Shown here in pieces: positions 1-5,929 of a DNA stretch of 64,000 nucleotides. The position numbers and the translations under genes were made by a program. How positions within the stretch are numbered: position 1 is the stretch's first letter; the number at the start of each line of letters is the position of its first letter. The stretch is from a virus. Location of the stretch: positions 46,064 to 110,063 of the IMG/VR virus record IMGVR_UViG_3300024354_000013, one strand, 5' to 3'. Below the pieces are notes generated by a model that saw nothing but the letters and a program-made list of their open reading frames with translations, was not told the DNA's origin and did no database searches.

Positions 1-32
1 GCACCACAGAGGATACATGTATCTTTTGCCAT
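1..32 (-). CDS. Start of a small cysteine-containing protein (partial)
   Basis: Reading leftward from an ATG at 32, the frame gives MAKDTCILCG and runs off the window edge. A CxxC pair within the first nine residues suggests a small zinc-binding protein, but only ten codons are visible. It lies 48 bp downstream of the next leftward gene in the same direction, so it probably belongs to the same transcript. Function cannot be assigned. Confidence 0.4.
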   Translation of the reverse strand, partial: MAKDTCILCG

Positions 33-79
33 AATGAAAGATTTAAAATTGGTGCCCACATTGCTGTAGGCACTCAAAT

Positions 80-289
80 TTACTTAAATTTTCGTAAACG
101 AACAACTTTCTTGTAATCATCTGAAGGAGAATAATACATCTTGTTGTTCTCTAATGTGAGCCTGTTGGTCTTCTTTCGTTTGAAGATGGCATCTATTAGT
201 TTGTTGACATTTGGATTGTCTGAATCATCTGAATAAACTAATGGCCTAACAGAGCTCCATGAGGAGCGGTAAACGAGGGTTGCTGGCAT
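80..289 (-). CDS. Small basic hypothetical protein, 69 aa
   Basis: A 69-residue basic protein on the leftward strand. It contains a central Lys/Arg cluster (FKRKKTNRL) and a basic C-terminus (VVRLRKFK). There are no membrane segments or cysteines. It follows the HTH-like gene at 309-611 by about 20 bp, which fits an operon. The charge could reflect nucleic-acid binding, but I recognise no family. Its place in a tightly packed run of leftward genes supports it as real. Confidence 0.6.
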   Translation of the reverse strand: MPATLVYRSSWSSVRPLVYSDDSDNPNVNKLIDAIFKRKKTNRLTLENNKMYYSPSDDYKKVVRLRKFK

Positions 290-308
290 AAGTGTGTGCT
301 TTTATTGT

Positions 309-611
309 TTAGAAATAAATTCTAATGTGGTCTTTGTGCTGCTCCACCATTGCACTCATCAATCTTGGCTGCATAATAGACACCATTTCTGTCCTTTTTG
401 TAGCATTTGTATTCTTTGTTCTACGTCTTTTAGGACCATTCCACTCAGCCACCTTGCGTGTACGCTTAGCTAGATTGTAAAGGGTGATGCGAAATGATGA
501 TGTTTTTCTACCATACTGAGGAGCAAGTCTGTCAGCAATAGCTGCAATTGGTTCTCCTGTACGAATAACTGTCTTTAATTCCTGTACCTGTTCTGTTGTT
601 AACCTTGACAT
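309..611 (-). CDS. HTH-like DNA-binding protein, 100 aa
   Basis: The first half (LTTEQVQELKTVIRTGEPIA through ITLYNLAKRTRKV) reads like a homeodomain/resolvase-type helix-turn-helix: three predicted helices with the pattern 'I..IA..LA...GR....FR..LY.LA'. A very basic stretch (GPKRRRTKN) follows at about residues 59-67. It probably binds DNA as a small regulator; the target is unknown. It sits in the leftward operon that runs from 2433 to the window edge. Confidence 0.6.
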   Translation of the reverse strand: MSRLTTEQVQELKTVIRTGEPIAAIADRLAPQYGRKTSSFRITLYNLAKRTRKVAEWNGPKRRRTKNTNATKRTEMVSIMQPRLMSAMVEQHKDHIRIYF

Positions 612-641
612 TTTTCTTTGATTTTAATTGTTAGTAAATAA

Positions 642-821
642 TTAACGAGGTCTGTCTGATCCGAGTATGTCCACCACTAGCCCTGAGCCATCTATTGTTG
701 GCGCATATTCTTTTAGCCAAACAGGCATGGGAAGCTGTGATTTAATACCGTCTCTAATGTTGTTCCAATCATCAATGTCTTTTGCTTGTTGGAGCTTTTC
801 CAACGCTTCTTGAAGGGTCAT
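642..821 (-). CDS. Small hypothetical protein, 59 aa
   Basis: A short leftward frame begins at the ATG at 821 and ends at a TAA at 642-644. It encodes an amphipathic N-terminal helix (MTLQEALEKLQQAKDIDDW) and then a Pro/Gly-containing tail ending ILGSDRPR. It fills an otherwise empty gap between two leftward genes, starts 11 bp after the previous stop, and has ordinary codon use. I recognise no family. Confidence 0.6.
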   Translation of the reverse strand: MTLQEALEKLQQAKDIDDWNNIRDGIKSQLPMPVWLKEYAPTIDGSGLVVDILGSDRPR

Positions 822-831
822 TTGCTTTGAT

Positions 832-1008
832 TTAATGTGAATAATCTGCCATCATGCGGTTGGCGTTTGTTATACCCTCTCTGCTTACATACAGTCTGGA
901 TATGTGCATTTCGTCAAACCACTGCTGATAGGCTGGGTCCATTTGTGTTTCTAGTCTTTCTTGTTCGATTTCTTCTAGCCTTTCAATCGTAATGTTTTCT
1001 AAAATCAT
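832..1008 (-). CDS. Small acidic hypothetical protein, 58 aa
   Basis: The frame is open further upstream to 1188, but that part overlaps the end of the zinc protein at 1025-1603. I therefore place the start at the ATG at 1008 (MILENITIERLEEIEQ...), giving 58 residues. The N-terminal half is a charged helix rich in Glu. No motif is recognised. It starts 17 bp after the stop of its upstream neighbour and forms part of the compact leftward operon. Confidence 0.6.
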   Translation of the reverse strand: MILENITIERLEEIEQERLETQMDPAYQQWFDEMHISRLYVSREGITNANRMMADYSH

Positions 1009-1024
1009 ATGCTTTTTGTTTTTG

Positions 1025-1603
1025 TTAGGAATTATCGTCCGTATCAGCCTCATCAAATTCGTCATATTCATAATATTGTCCCTCCCCACCACATACAACA
1101 CACACTGTGTCTGGTGTAGATCCATATCCTGTACCATTGCAATGCTCACACATCCATGGTCCGTCATCATCTTCCTCTGTATACTCACCAGGAATGGACA
1201 TGGTCACCTTGCCTGCATACAGAATTGGATTTATAGCATCCTCATGAGCATAGTCCCATTCATCAATCTCTACATCCACCTCACCATCCCATTCTTCTAG
1301 GATGAAATTAACATCTTTGAGCTCTATGTCTCTTAATTCGTCTGTATGCTCTCCTTCATCCCACCAGCCTATCTCATGTGGCTCAGCTATCACCTGTTCA
1401 TCATAGATCAAATAAGGCTCTACAGGCGCTCCATTTTTCACAATAAACTCTTCCATGCTTTCCTGAGGAATCTTATCCAATGCCCATATCTCTGTATATT
1501 CTTTTCGTGTGCCTGGATTAATTTTAATGATGAACCACATGCCTATTTCCAATTGTTTAGGCATATAGCTCTTAAGGACGAGCTCCACTGTTTGGTGTGT
1601 CAT
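1025..1603 (-). CDS. DnaJ-type zinc-finger protein, up to 192 aa
   Basis: The protein is strongly acidic and ends in a cysteine-rich segment with two CxxCxGxG repeats (CEHCNGTGYG and CVVCGGEGQY, about residues 152-178). This is the arrangement that binds zinc in the DnaJ central domain. No J-domain is present, so it is a stand-alone zinc module with an N-terminal domain I do not recognise. The ATG at 1603 overlaps the upstream gene by 32 bp. An internal ATG at 1564 (MPKQLEIGMW) lies just after the upstream stop and may be the real start, giving 179 aa. It could be a chaperone cofactor or an RNA/protein-binding protein. Confidence 0.65.
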   Translation of the reverse strand: MTHQTVELVLKSYMPKQLEIGMWFIIKINPGTRKEYTEIWALDKIPQESMEEFIVKNGAPVEPYLIYDEQVIAEPHEIGWWDEGEHTDELRDIELKDVNFILEEWDGEVDVEIDEWDYAHEDAINPILYAGKVTMSIPGEYTEEDDDGPWMCEHCNGTGYGSTPDTVCVVCGGEGQYYEYDEFDEADTDDNS

Positions 1604-1820
1604 CTGGCTTGTTTTTCAAGTAATTAAGAATGTCTTTTTCTTTAAATGTACGCTTTTGTGGATTGGCTGCACCCATAGGATCTTGTGTATTATCTACACG
1701 TACACACTCATACAAACCATCACCTATTTGTTTTATCACCTTCCATGCTTGATACATAGAATTGCCATGTGTGCCCAGCTCATGTCTTTCAATGTGCTTT
1801 CTAAAGATTGTTCCCACCAT
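1572..1820 (-). CDS. Small hypothetical protein, 82 aa
   Basis: The N-terminal half reads as beta strands: VGTIFRKHI, then YQAWKVIKQIGDGLYECVRV. This resembles a small SH3-like or KOW-like barrel in which a 'G' strand is followed by 'gdGlyecv'. The C-terminal half is helical and basic. It sits 11 bp after the lipoprotein-like gene and overlaps or abuts the zinc protein gene. Function unknown. Confidence 0.6.
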   Translation of the reverse strand: MVGTIFRKHIERHELGTHGNSMYQAWKVIKQIGDGLYECVRVDNTQDPMGAANPQKRTFKEKDILNYLKNKPDDTPNSGARP

Positions 1821-1831
1821 ATTATTCTTTT

Positions 1832-2182
1832 TTATAATTTGAATATGCTGCCATTAGAATCTATTTCTACCTCCACCTCAGCTCCCTGATGCCTGTCTGA
1901 TACAAAGTCTATAAGGTCTCCGATAATCTGCTTATCCTTGATATGATTGTCAATTAGCAACAAATTGTATTCTTCTACCAGCTCACCAGCATCTAATGAA
2001 TAGGTTTTAGCTTGGTATTTGGCAATAGGCTTATCCTTGTAATAGACAGTGATGTCATTCACAGAGAAATGGCTCAGTGATTCTCTCTGTCTTTTGTCAA
2101 ATAGTGCCTTACCAATAATGATTTGTTTGGCTGCTGTACAACCAATGGCTGTAATAGCTAATACTAATAGTAGTTTTTTCAT
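1832..2182 (-). CDS. Putative lipoprotein, candidate outer-membrane spanin, 116 aa
   Basis: The N-terminus has two lysines, a hydrophobic run and a Cys at residue 15 (MKKLLLVLAITAIGC). This is a plausible lipoprotein signal with a relaxed lipobox. The mature part is hydrophilic, with an acidic C-terminal stretch (GAEVEVEIDSNG). The start overlaps by 4 bp the end of a gene for a small protein with one N-terminal membrane segment. A membrane-anchored helical protein followed by an overlapping lipoprotein is the layout of two-component spanins (Rz/Rz1 type), which fuse inner and outer membranes at lysis. The call is inferred from topology only; the size is large for an o-spanin. Confidence 0.45.
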   Translation of the reverse strand: MKKLLLVLAITAIGCTAAKQIIIGKALFDKRQRESLSHFSVNDITVYYKDKPIAKYQAKTYSLDAGELVEEYNLLLIDNHIKDKQIIGDLIDFVSDRHQGAEVEVEIDSNGSIFKL

Positions 2183-2433
2183 GGCTTTTCTGTTTTAGTG
2201 TATAATAATGTTTCGAATGCATCTGCAGCCTTTGGATCTTCATCCTTGAGCATGTCTAGAGCTAGTTGATAACGTGTAAGCTCTTGTATTAGGCTGTCTT
2301 TAGCTATATCACCACCCTCAATCATACAATCAGCTTCCATCTTTCTCAATGTGATGTTCTGATTAATAACGATGTACACTATGCCTATAAATGCTATAGC
2401 TGTCAATGTACGTTCTAAAGTTTCTGATTTCAT
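2179..2433 (-). CDS. Small membrane protein, candidate inner-membrane spanin, 84 aa
   Basis: One hydrophobic segment (about residues 10-24, LTAIAFIGIVYIVIN) is followed by a charged, mainly helical region to the C-terminus. This gives an N-in/C-out single-pass topology. The last codons overlap the start of the lipoprotein-like gene at 1832-2182. That pairing is what suggests an Rz-like i-spanin; I recognise no sequence family. It is the first gene of the leftward run below the palindrome-rich region at 2434-2804. No endolysin or holin is recognisable in the window, so the lysis role is unproven. Confidence 0.45.
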   Translation of the reverse strand: MKSETLERTLTAIAFIGIVYIVINQNITLRKMEADCMIEGGDIAKDSLIQELTRYQLALDMLKDEDPKAADAFETLLYTKTEKP

Positions 2434-2583
2434 ATATAATTGATTTACAATTGATTATGTGATGAATTTGCATGAATTTTACCGAAAATGTCATGCATTT
2501 ACTTCCTGATTTGGCTGATTATGAGCTACAAAACTCAGCCAAATGAGCTATAATGTGACTTATATGGGACAAATACACCGCAA

Positions 2584-2739
2584 AATGTGCGTTTTATGAC
2601 ACATTATTCAACACAAACCGTGCTTGATGGTGCTTTTTGCATATAATTTCATCATAAAGTGCATTATTATACACTTTTACGTATAATTTGTTCCTCATGA
2701 ATGATATTACTGCTTAAAAGTGCATTCTGTTACACTTTT
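2584..2739. promoter_or_regulatory. Three spaced palindromes, operator-like
   Basis: Three inverted repeats share half-sites and a 10-bp spacer. They are AATGTG-N10-CACATT (2584-2605), AAAGTG-N10-CACTTT (2656-2677) and AAAAGTG-N10-CACTTTT (2716-2739). The last two also share the following TACGTA. Centres are 72 and 61 bp apart. The half-site size and two-turn symmetry fit binding sites for a dimeric HTH regulator. Confidence 0.55.
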
Positions 2740-2756
2740 ACGTACTTAAAAATGTA

Positions 2757-2791
2757 ACAAAAAGAAGCAGCCCATATTGCAGAGCTGCTTC
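2757..2791 (-). terminator. Rho-independent terminator, leftward
   Basis: On the minus strand, GAAGCAGC pairs with GCTGCTTC around a 12-nt loop and is followed by a T-run. It lies just downstream of the gene at 2805-2954. Confidence 0.8.
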
Positions 2792-2804
2792 AGAGTTACA
2801 GCAC

Positions 2805-2954
2805 TTAGTAACCCAACCCTTCTAGAAATGCTGCATCAGCTATCACCAATATGTCTCCTTTTGAATAAGTACATTCAAAGAAGATGCGAAGCTGATTAGC
2901 TAATTTCTGGAAGTTCCTAAAATCTTTTACGTCTGTAAATTTTACGGTTTTCAT
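2805..2954 (-). CDS. Small hypothetical protein, 49 aa
   Basis: The open frame extends to 3092, but its upstream part crosses a strong terminator hairpin at 3027-3059. I therefore take the ATG at 2954 (MKTVKFTDVKDFRNFQKLAN). The product is 49 residues, with an alternating strand/helix pattern and a C-terminus LVIADAAFLEGLGY. The gene has a terminator on each side and is therefore a single-gene unit. No family recognised. Confidence 0.55.
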   Translation of the reverse strand: MKTVKFTDVKDFRNFQKLANQLRIFFECTYSKGDILVIADAAFLEGLGY

Positions 2955-3026
2955 TTTGCTTTGTATTTGAAGGGTGAATAAATACTTTGTCGCATAAATA
3001 TAGCAATAAATAGCCAAACCACCAAA

Positions 3027-3059
3027 TAAAAAAAAGCTCCCGTATAGACATACAGGAGC
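3027..3059 (-). terminator. Rho-independent terminator, leftward
   Basis: On the minus strand a 10-bp stem GCTCCTGTAT/ATACGGGAGC with a 4-nt loop is followed by eight or more T. It ends the transcript carrying 3373-3531 and 3171-3389. Confidence 0.85.
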
Positions 3060-3170
3060 GTTCATTAAAAATGAAATAGTCAACCAAAACAACTGTTGGG
3101 ATCTGTCCCCTAGTTATTAGCTAAGACTCAATGTATCCTAGCATGAGATGTACGACCATCAACCAATATC

Positions 3171-3389
3171 CTATGAATTATTTTTAATGTATTCTGCTAC
3201 CATCAGCTCCCTCATCCTACCTCTTGTCCTCCTAGGCAAATCATTATCCCTAGCAAACCTGTGTAATGTTCTTTCTGTAAGCCCTGTAGCATTACATATG
3301 TCCTTCATTGTTGGAAACCTATTTATGTCATACCAACATTTCTTGACAATACGCACCTTCATGTCATATATATTAAGATTCTCTTCCAT
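3171..3389 (-). CDS. HTH protein, 72 aa
   Basis: A clear helix-turn-helix reads FPTMKDICNATGLTERTLHR (about residues 25-44). Its 'T..DIc.atGlterTLhRfar' pattern is typical of AraC/Fis-like or transposase-type recognition helices. The N-terminal helix and the basic tail (RRTRGRMREL) fit a compact DNA-binding protein. It overlaps the upstream gene by 17 bp, suggesting translational coupling. It is a candidate regulator of the phage's own leftward promoters or of the palindromes at 2584-2739 (inference). Confidence 0.65.
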   Translation of the reverse strand: MEENLNIYDMKVRIVKKCWYDINRFPTMKDICNATGLTERTLHRFARDNDLPRRTRGRMRELMVAEYIKNNS

Positions 3390-3531
3390 ATGTTCCCTGT
3401 TTTAATAGCCTATATCCTTCCTCTATATCAGCAGCTAATTTAGCCACTTGTTCGTCTGTATACGTCTCAAGTTCTTCAAGCTTCCATGTTGTGTTGTCAA
3501 GGATGTAATCAATAAGTTGTTGTCTGGTCAT
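3373..3531 (-). CDS. Small acidic helical protein, 52 aa
   Basis: The frame is open to 3588, but that part runs into the T-arm of the tRNA-like element. The ATG at 3531 (MTRQQLIDYILDNTTWKLEE) is therefore the likely start. The product looks entirely helical and acidic: LEELETYTDEQVAKLAADIE. Its last 17 bp overlap the start of the HTH gene at 3171-3389, so the two are probably co-translated. No family recognised. Confidence 0.55.
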   Translation of the reverse strand: MTRQQLIDYILDNTTWKLEELETYTDEQVAKLAADIEEGYRLLKQGTYGRES

Positions 3532-3561
3532 AATACATGGTTTAAATGAATAAATAGTGTG

Positions 3562-3663
3562 TGCAGCTGGAGGGACTCGAACCCTCATTTCCTGGTATTA
3601 ACCACGTAAACATGGCATCTCTCCCTTATCTTTTACATTTCCATACATTAGAGAGCCAGCTGC
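3562..3663 (-). tRNA. tRNA-like element of unresolved identity
   Basis: On the minus strand the 5' end GCAGCTG (3657-3663) pairs with CAGCTGC (3563-3569). A perfect T-arm, GAGGG-TTCGAGT-CCCTC (3570-3586), lies directly before the 3' acceptor strand. The middle part is 70 nt, too long for a normal tRNA. I could not place a 5-bp stem with a 7-nt anticodon loop. CTCTC and GAGAG could form an extended D-like stem, and short hairpins resembling a variable arm are present. It may be a degenerate tRNA, a tRNA with an insertion, or another tRNA-mimicking RNA. CCA is not encoded. Confidence 0.5.
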
Positions 3664-3839
3664 ATAAAATGGTTGATTAATGCTATATTTATGTCCTATT
3701 TGGCCGATGTGTCCTATTATCAATTTACCCCTTATAAGTGTCTATGGGTCACACTGCATCTCTCTAACACACTGAGAATCAATTGATTACACCCACCCTA
3801 CGCAACAAAACACCATTGCCCACCCATATATACAATGGG

Positions 3840-3875
3840 AAAAAAGAAAGACTCCCGTGGGTGAGAGCCTTTCTT
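3840..3875 (-). terminator. Rho-independent terminator, leftward
   Basis: On the minus strand AAGAAAG pairs with CTTTCTT, with further C/G pairs inside, followed by T-rich sequence. It lies directly after the stop of the gene at 3883-4287. Confidence 0.75.
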
Positions 3876-3882
3876 GGTTAGT

Positions 3883-4287
3883 TTAGAACGGTGAGCTTGC
3901 AAGAGCCTTGAGAGATTCTTCTGTAAGACCAGCAGAGCTAGCCTGTGTGCGAATCTCTTGAGCAATCTCAATGTCTAACAAGCTTGCGTCAGCATGAGCC
4001 TGCTTGATTTCATCGCGTGTCTTGAACGCACTAAGAGCTGTAAGCCTGTCTGATGTCACAGGAAGACCTTTCTCATCAACAACAGGATTGCCTTTCAAAT
4101 CAAGCTGTCCAATCTGCTTAATCGTAGCAATGCAATAGAATGGGAACTTAACGTCTGTTTGACTTTCCCAACCAAGAGCCTGCATTTGACGCTTGAACAA
4201 ATGGATTCTGTCTCCGAGTGCTGTGTAGCCTGAGAAATTACCGCTTGCTGTGAATGCTCCATTGTTGATGACATAATTCTTGTTCAT
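3883..4287 (-). CDS. Hypothetical protein, 134 aa
   Basis: A hydrophilic protein with an N-terminal beta-rich half (YVINNGAFTASGNFSG, KFPFYCIATIKQIG) and a helical C-terminal half (DEIKQAHADASLLDIEIAQE). There are no catalytic motifs. It is an isolated transcription unit, with a terminator at 3840-3875 and an upstream CCAAAACC element at 4334-4357. The 53-bp distance from element to ATG is longer than for the two similar units to the right. The beta-rich start could be a nucleic-acid-binding fold, but this is only a guess. Confidence 0.6.
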   Translation of the reverse strand: MNKNYVINNGAFTASGNFSGYTALGDRIHLFKRQMQALGWESQTDVKFPFYCIATIKQIGQLDLKGNPVVDEKGLPVTSDRLTALSAFKTRDEIKQAHADASLLDIEIAQEIRTQASSAGLTEESLKALASSPF

Positions 4288-4333
4288 CTGTTTTTGTTTT
4301 TAAAGTTAATAATAAATAATAAACCTATATCCG

Positions 4334-4357
4334 ATAAAAGGTTTTGGGATGGATGAT
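4334..4357 (-). promoter_or_regulatory. Conserved leftward promoter-like element, copy 3
   Basis: The minus-strand core CCATCCCAAAACC is shared with copies at 4991-5012 and 4724-4746. It sits between the terminator of the upstream gene and the gene at 3883-4287. It does not resemble the Bacteroidota host consensus. Confidence 0.5.
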
Positions 4358-4360
4358 GGG

Positions 4361-4384
4361 AAAAAAGGGGAGCAATTCCCCTTT
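4361..4384 (-). terminator. Rho-independent terminator, leftward
   Basis: An 8-bp stem AAAGGGGA/TTCCCCTTT (loop of about 5 nt) is followed on the minus strand by a run of T. It lies 5 bp after the stop of the gene at 4389-4703. Confidence 0.8.
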
Positions 4385-4388
4385 ATTG

Positions 4389-4703
4389 CTAACTTACTAA
4401 CTCAAGCCATTCTGCGTCTGGTTCATATTGCTCACAACTCTTCATTGCTGGTATTGTCAACCAATCCAGCATGTCTCTTTTCCTTTGGAAGGCAGCACCA
4501 ATCACCTTGAATGACCCACTAATATCTTCTCCCCACAGTGGGCTGAAGTCTTTTATATCTTTCATTTGGTCAGAGATTACAGCATAGAATGGTGTTTTCA
4601 ATGAACCACTAATTAATTCAGGCAGGAAGAACATTTCTCCAAACATGTTCTGGCAAATGTTCATTGTCTTGTCAATGTGAAGAATAACTGTAACTTTAAA
4701 CAT
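4389..4703 (-). CDS. Hypothetical protein, 104 aa
   Basis: The protein starts MFKVTVILHIDKT and has a mixed alpha/beta pattern with hydrophobic strands and several aromatic residues; three Cys are spread along it without a zinc pattern. No family is recognised. It is a single-gene unit: the promoter-like element at 4724-4746 lies 27 bp upstream of the ATG (GG of the core at 4730), and the terminator lies immediately downstream. That spacing equals the one in front of 4769-4969, which supports both starts. Confidence 0.6.
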   Translation of the reverse strand: MFKVTVILHIDKTMNICQNMFGEMFFLPELISGSLKTPFYAVISDQMKDIKDFSPLWGEDISGSFKVIGAAFQRKRDMLDWLTIPAMKSCEQYEPDAEWLELVS

Positions 4704-4723
4704 AATGTATTGATTTATAGTTG

Positions 4724-4746
4724 TTTAATGGTTTTGGAATGAATAA
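4724..4746 (-). promoter_or_regulatory. Conserved leftward promoter-like element, copy 2
   Basis: The minus-strand sequence CATTCCAAAACCATTAAA matches copy 1 apart from a 3-bp gap. Its GGTTTT core (plus strand 4730-4735) lies 27 bp from the ATG at 4703, exactly as in copy 1. It overlaps the T-run of the upstream terminator. Confidence 0.55.
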
Positions 4747-4770
4747 AAAAAGCACGCATTGAGCGTGCTT
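4743..4770 (-). terminator. Rho-independent terminator, leftward
   Basis: On the minus strand AAGCACGC and GCGTGCTT form an 8-bp stem with a 5-nt loop, followed by seven T. The stem overlaps the stop codon of the gene at 4769-4969. Confidence 0.85.
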
Positions 4771-4969
4771 ATTCTCCGAATGCAACTAATTCATCCCACT
4801 CTTCAGGTGTCATTCCTGTTAGAATGAACTCCCTTTCATGTGGCTTGAGGTGAGGAAATGCATCCTGCACCTTAGCACCACTTAAGTAGGAATCAATCTG
4901 TTCTTCTGTAATGTCTAGCTCCATTGTGTGTTGTTTGCCTGTCAATTGGCTTGTTGTTGTTACTAGCAT
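4769..4969 (-). CDS. Conserved small phage protein, 66 aa
   Basis: The C-terminal half contains the pattern FPHLKPHEREFILTGMTPEE, preceded by a variable helix 'ITEEQIDSYLSG.kvQdA'. Small proteins of this type, ending '..REF..TG.TPEEWD', are common in many unrelated phages. To my knowledge they have no established function. It is the first gene of the leftward arm, with its own promoter-like element and terminator, and so is probably expressed early and independently. Confidence 0.7.
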   Translation of the reverse strand: MLVTTTSQLTGKQHTMELDITEEQIDSYLSGAKVQDAFPHLKPHEREFILTGMTPEEWDELVAFGE

Positions 4970-4990
4970 AACGTTTAATTTTAAGGCTGT

Positions 4991-5012
4991 TAAATGGTTT
5001 TGGGATGGAATG
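4991..5012 (-). promoter_or_regulatory. Conserved leftward promoter-like element, copy 1
   Basis: The minus-strand sequence CATTCCATCCCAAAACCATT lies 27 bp (core to ATG) upstream of the gene at 4769-4969. See copies at 4724-4746 and 4334-4357. Confidence 0.55.
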
Positions 5013-5200
5013 AGGACAAGGGAAGAACTGGTCTTCCCATGATGTGTCTGCCGTTCTTAGTGGCTTAATTCTCCATAATTAATCTATTCCTTTAGAATGC
5101 AGCAATGAACTTGTGGCAGACCGTTGAACTGTTGCTGTCCTTTAGAAAAGATTTCCAGAACGTTTTACCTGGCAAAATCGCCCATTCTGTAGCAATTGAT

Positions 5201-5414
5201 GGGGGGTAGCCCCAACATTGCAAGACAGGCTGGGGGTTTTGAAATGGAGTACCCTCCCCTCCTATACACATAATACCTAGGGGCACTTACAAGTGTAGGG
5301 GGGCTTGTCAGGATATGAGTTGACATAGGGGGGTGTTTTGTCAGGCCATAGGTTTACAAAAATAAATTTGGCTTATATGGAGGAAGGTTTGTAACTTTGG
5401 GGTGGAGGGTGGGG
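5201..5414 (+). repeat. G-run cluster with repeated TAGGGGGG...TTGTCAGG
   Basis: G-runs of three to six lie at 5201-5206, 5232-5236, 5280-5283, 5298-5303, 5328-5333, 5399-5402, 5407-5409 and 5411-5414. Two of them form a direct repeat, TAGGGGGG-(1-4 nt)-TTGTCAGG, at 5296-5312 and 5326-5345. The flanking genome is A/T-rich, so the cluster stands out. Possible roles are an origin, a packaging site or a G-quadruplex control element. Confidence 0.55.
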
Positions 5415-5531
5415 TGAGAGAATAAGTCTGGTCCTATAGATAGAATGTGGTTAAATGGGTGTAAGTGGTGGATGGAATGGTCTGGGAGATGGAAAAAAGA
5501 GCATAATATAGCAATAAGCTAAAAGATTGTA

Positions 5532-5563
5532 TTTGAACATGTTAGAATAACATTGTATCTTTG
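5532..5563 (+). promoter_or_regulatory. Bacteroidota-type promoter for the packaging operon
   Basis: TTTG (5532-5535), a 20-bp gap and TATCTTTG (5556-5563) match the Bacteroidota primary-sigma consensus (TTG, 19-21 bp, TAnnTTTG). The ATG at 5578 follows 14 bp after the -7 element, giving a very short leader. Confidence 0.8.
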
Positions 5564-5577
5564 TACCATTCTACATA

Positions 5578-5925
5578 ATGAGAGTGATATTACAAAAACT
5601 AAAGAAGGAAGAGAAGGACGATTATCTGTTAGCAGAGAGGTATTACACCATCCTTTCTTCTATTAATGATTTGAAGCTTACACAGAGGGAAATACAGCTT
5701 ATAGCCTATGCAGCTATAAGAGGTAACATCTCTTATGCTAATATAAGGAAGGATTTTTGTGAGAAGTATGGCACCACCAATCCGTCTATAAATAACATTA
5801 TTTCTAGGCTGAAGAAGATGGGCGTATTAGTGAAGGATGGGACGAAGGTGAAGGTGAATCCTAGGATAGTATTAAACTTTGAAAATGATGTCACCCTTGA
5901 AATCAGACTTGTTCACGGACAATAA
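5578..5925 (+). CDS. Winged-helix DNA-binding protein, 115 aa
   Basis: After a charged N-terminus, residues about 34-99 form a MarR/replication-initiator-like winged helix: LTQREIQLIAYAAIRGNISY, a recognition-helix region (TTNPSINNIISRLKKMGVL) and a wing (VKDGTKVKVNPRIVL). It is the first gene after the promoter at 5532-5563 and heads the operon that leads to TerL. It may regulate that operon or play a small-terminase-like role in recognising phage DNA. Position alone cannot separate the two. Confidence 0.7.
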   Translation: MRVILQKLKKEEKDDYLLAERYYTILSSINDLKLTQREIQLIAYAAIRGNISYANIRKDFCEKYGTTNPSINNIISRLKKMGVLVKDGTKVKVNPRIVLNFENDVTLEIRLVHGQ

Positions 5926-5929
5926 GCCA

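Larger units (their letters stand above)
2434..2804. other. Non-coding region with palindromes
   Basis: About 370 bp without a convincing gene. It holds three related palindromes (2584-2739), a perfect 9-bp inverted repeat TTTGGCTGA/TCAGCCAAA (2510-2518 and 2535-2543), a direct repeat ATGAGCTA (2521-2528, 2543-2550) and a leftward terminator at its right end. It is the upstream region of the leftward operon starting at 2433, so it probably carries that operon's control sites. No Bacteroidota-type promoter is visible on the leftward strand here. Confidence 0.6.
4970..5577. other. Divergent control region
   Basis: About 600 bp separate the leftward and rightward arms. It contains the first leftward promoter-like element (4991-5012), a cluster of G-runs with a repeated TAGGGGGG..TTGTCAGG unit (5201-5414) and the first Bacteroidota-type promoter (5532-5563). 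I see no convincing gene. A 64-codon leftward frame at 5092-5286 lacks neighbours and plausible composition. Confidence 0.7.

Noticed and set aside
992-1300. Rightward 102-codon hydrophobic frame
   Set aside because: Opposite strand of the DnaJ-type zinc protein gene; apparent membrane segments arise from complementing acidic codons.
3373-3588. Longer 71-codon version of the leftward gene
   Set aside because: The extra N-terminal part is translated from the tRNA-like T-arm; the ATG at 3531 is a better start.
5092-5286. 64-codon leftward frame in the divergent region
   Set aside because: It lies over the G-run cluster, has odd composition (many Pro, Trp and Cys) and no neighbour spacing like the real leftward genes, and no promoter-like element precedes it.
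5357-5364. Leftward Bacteroidota -7 element (TATTTTTG on the minus strand)
   Set aside because: No TTG element lies at the required 19-21 bp distance, and the nearest leftward gene is almost 400 bp away.
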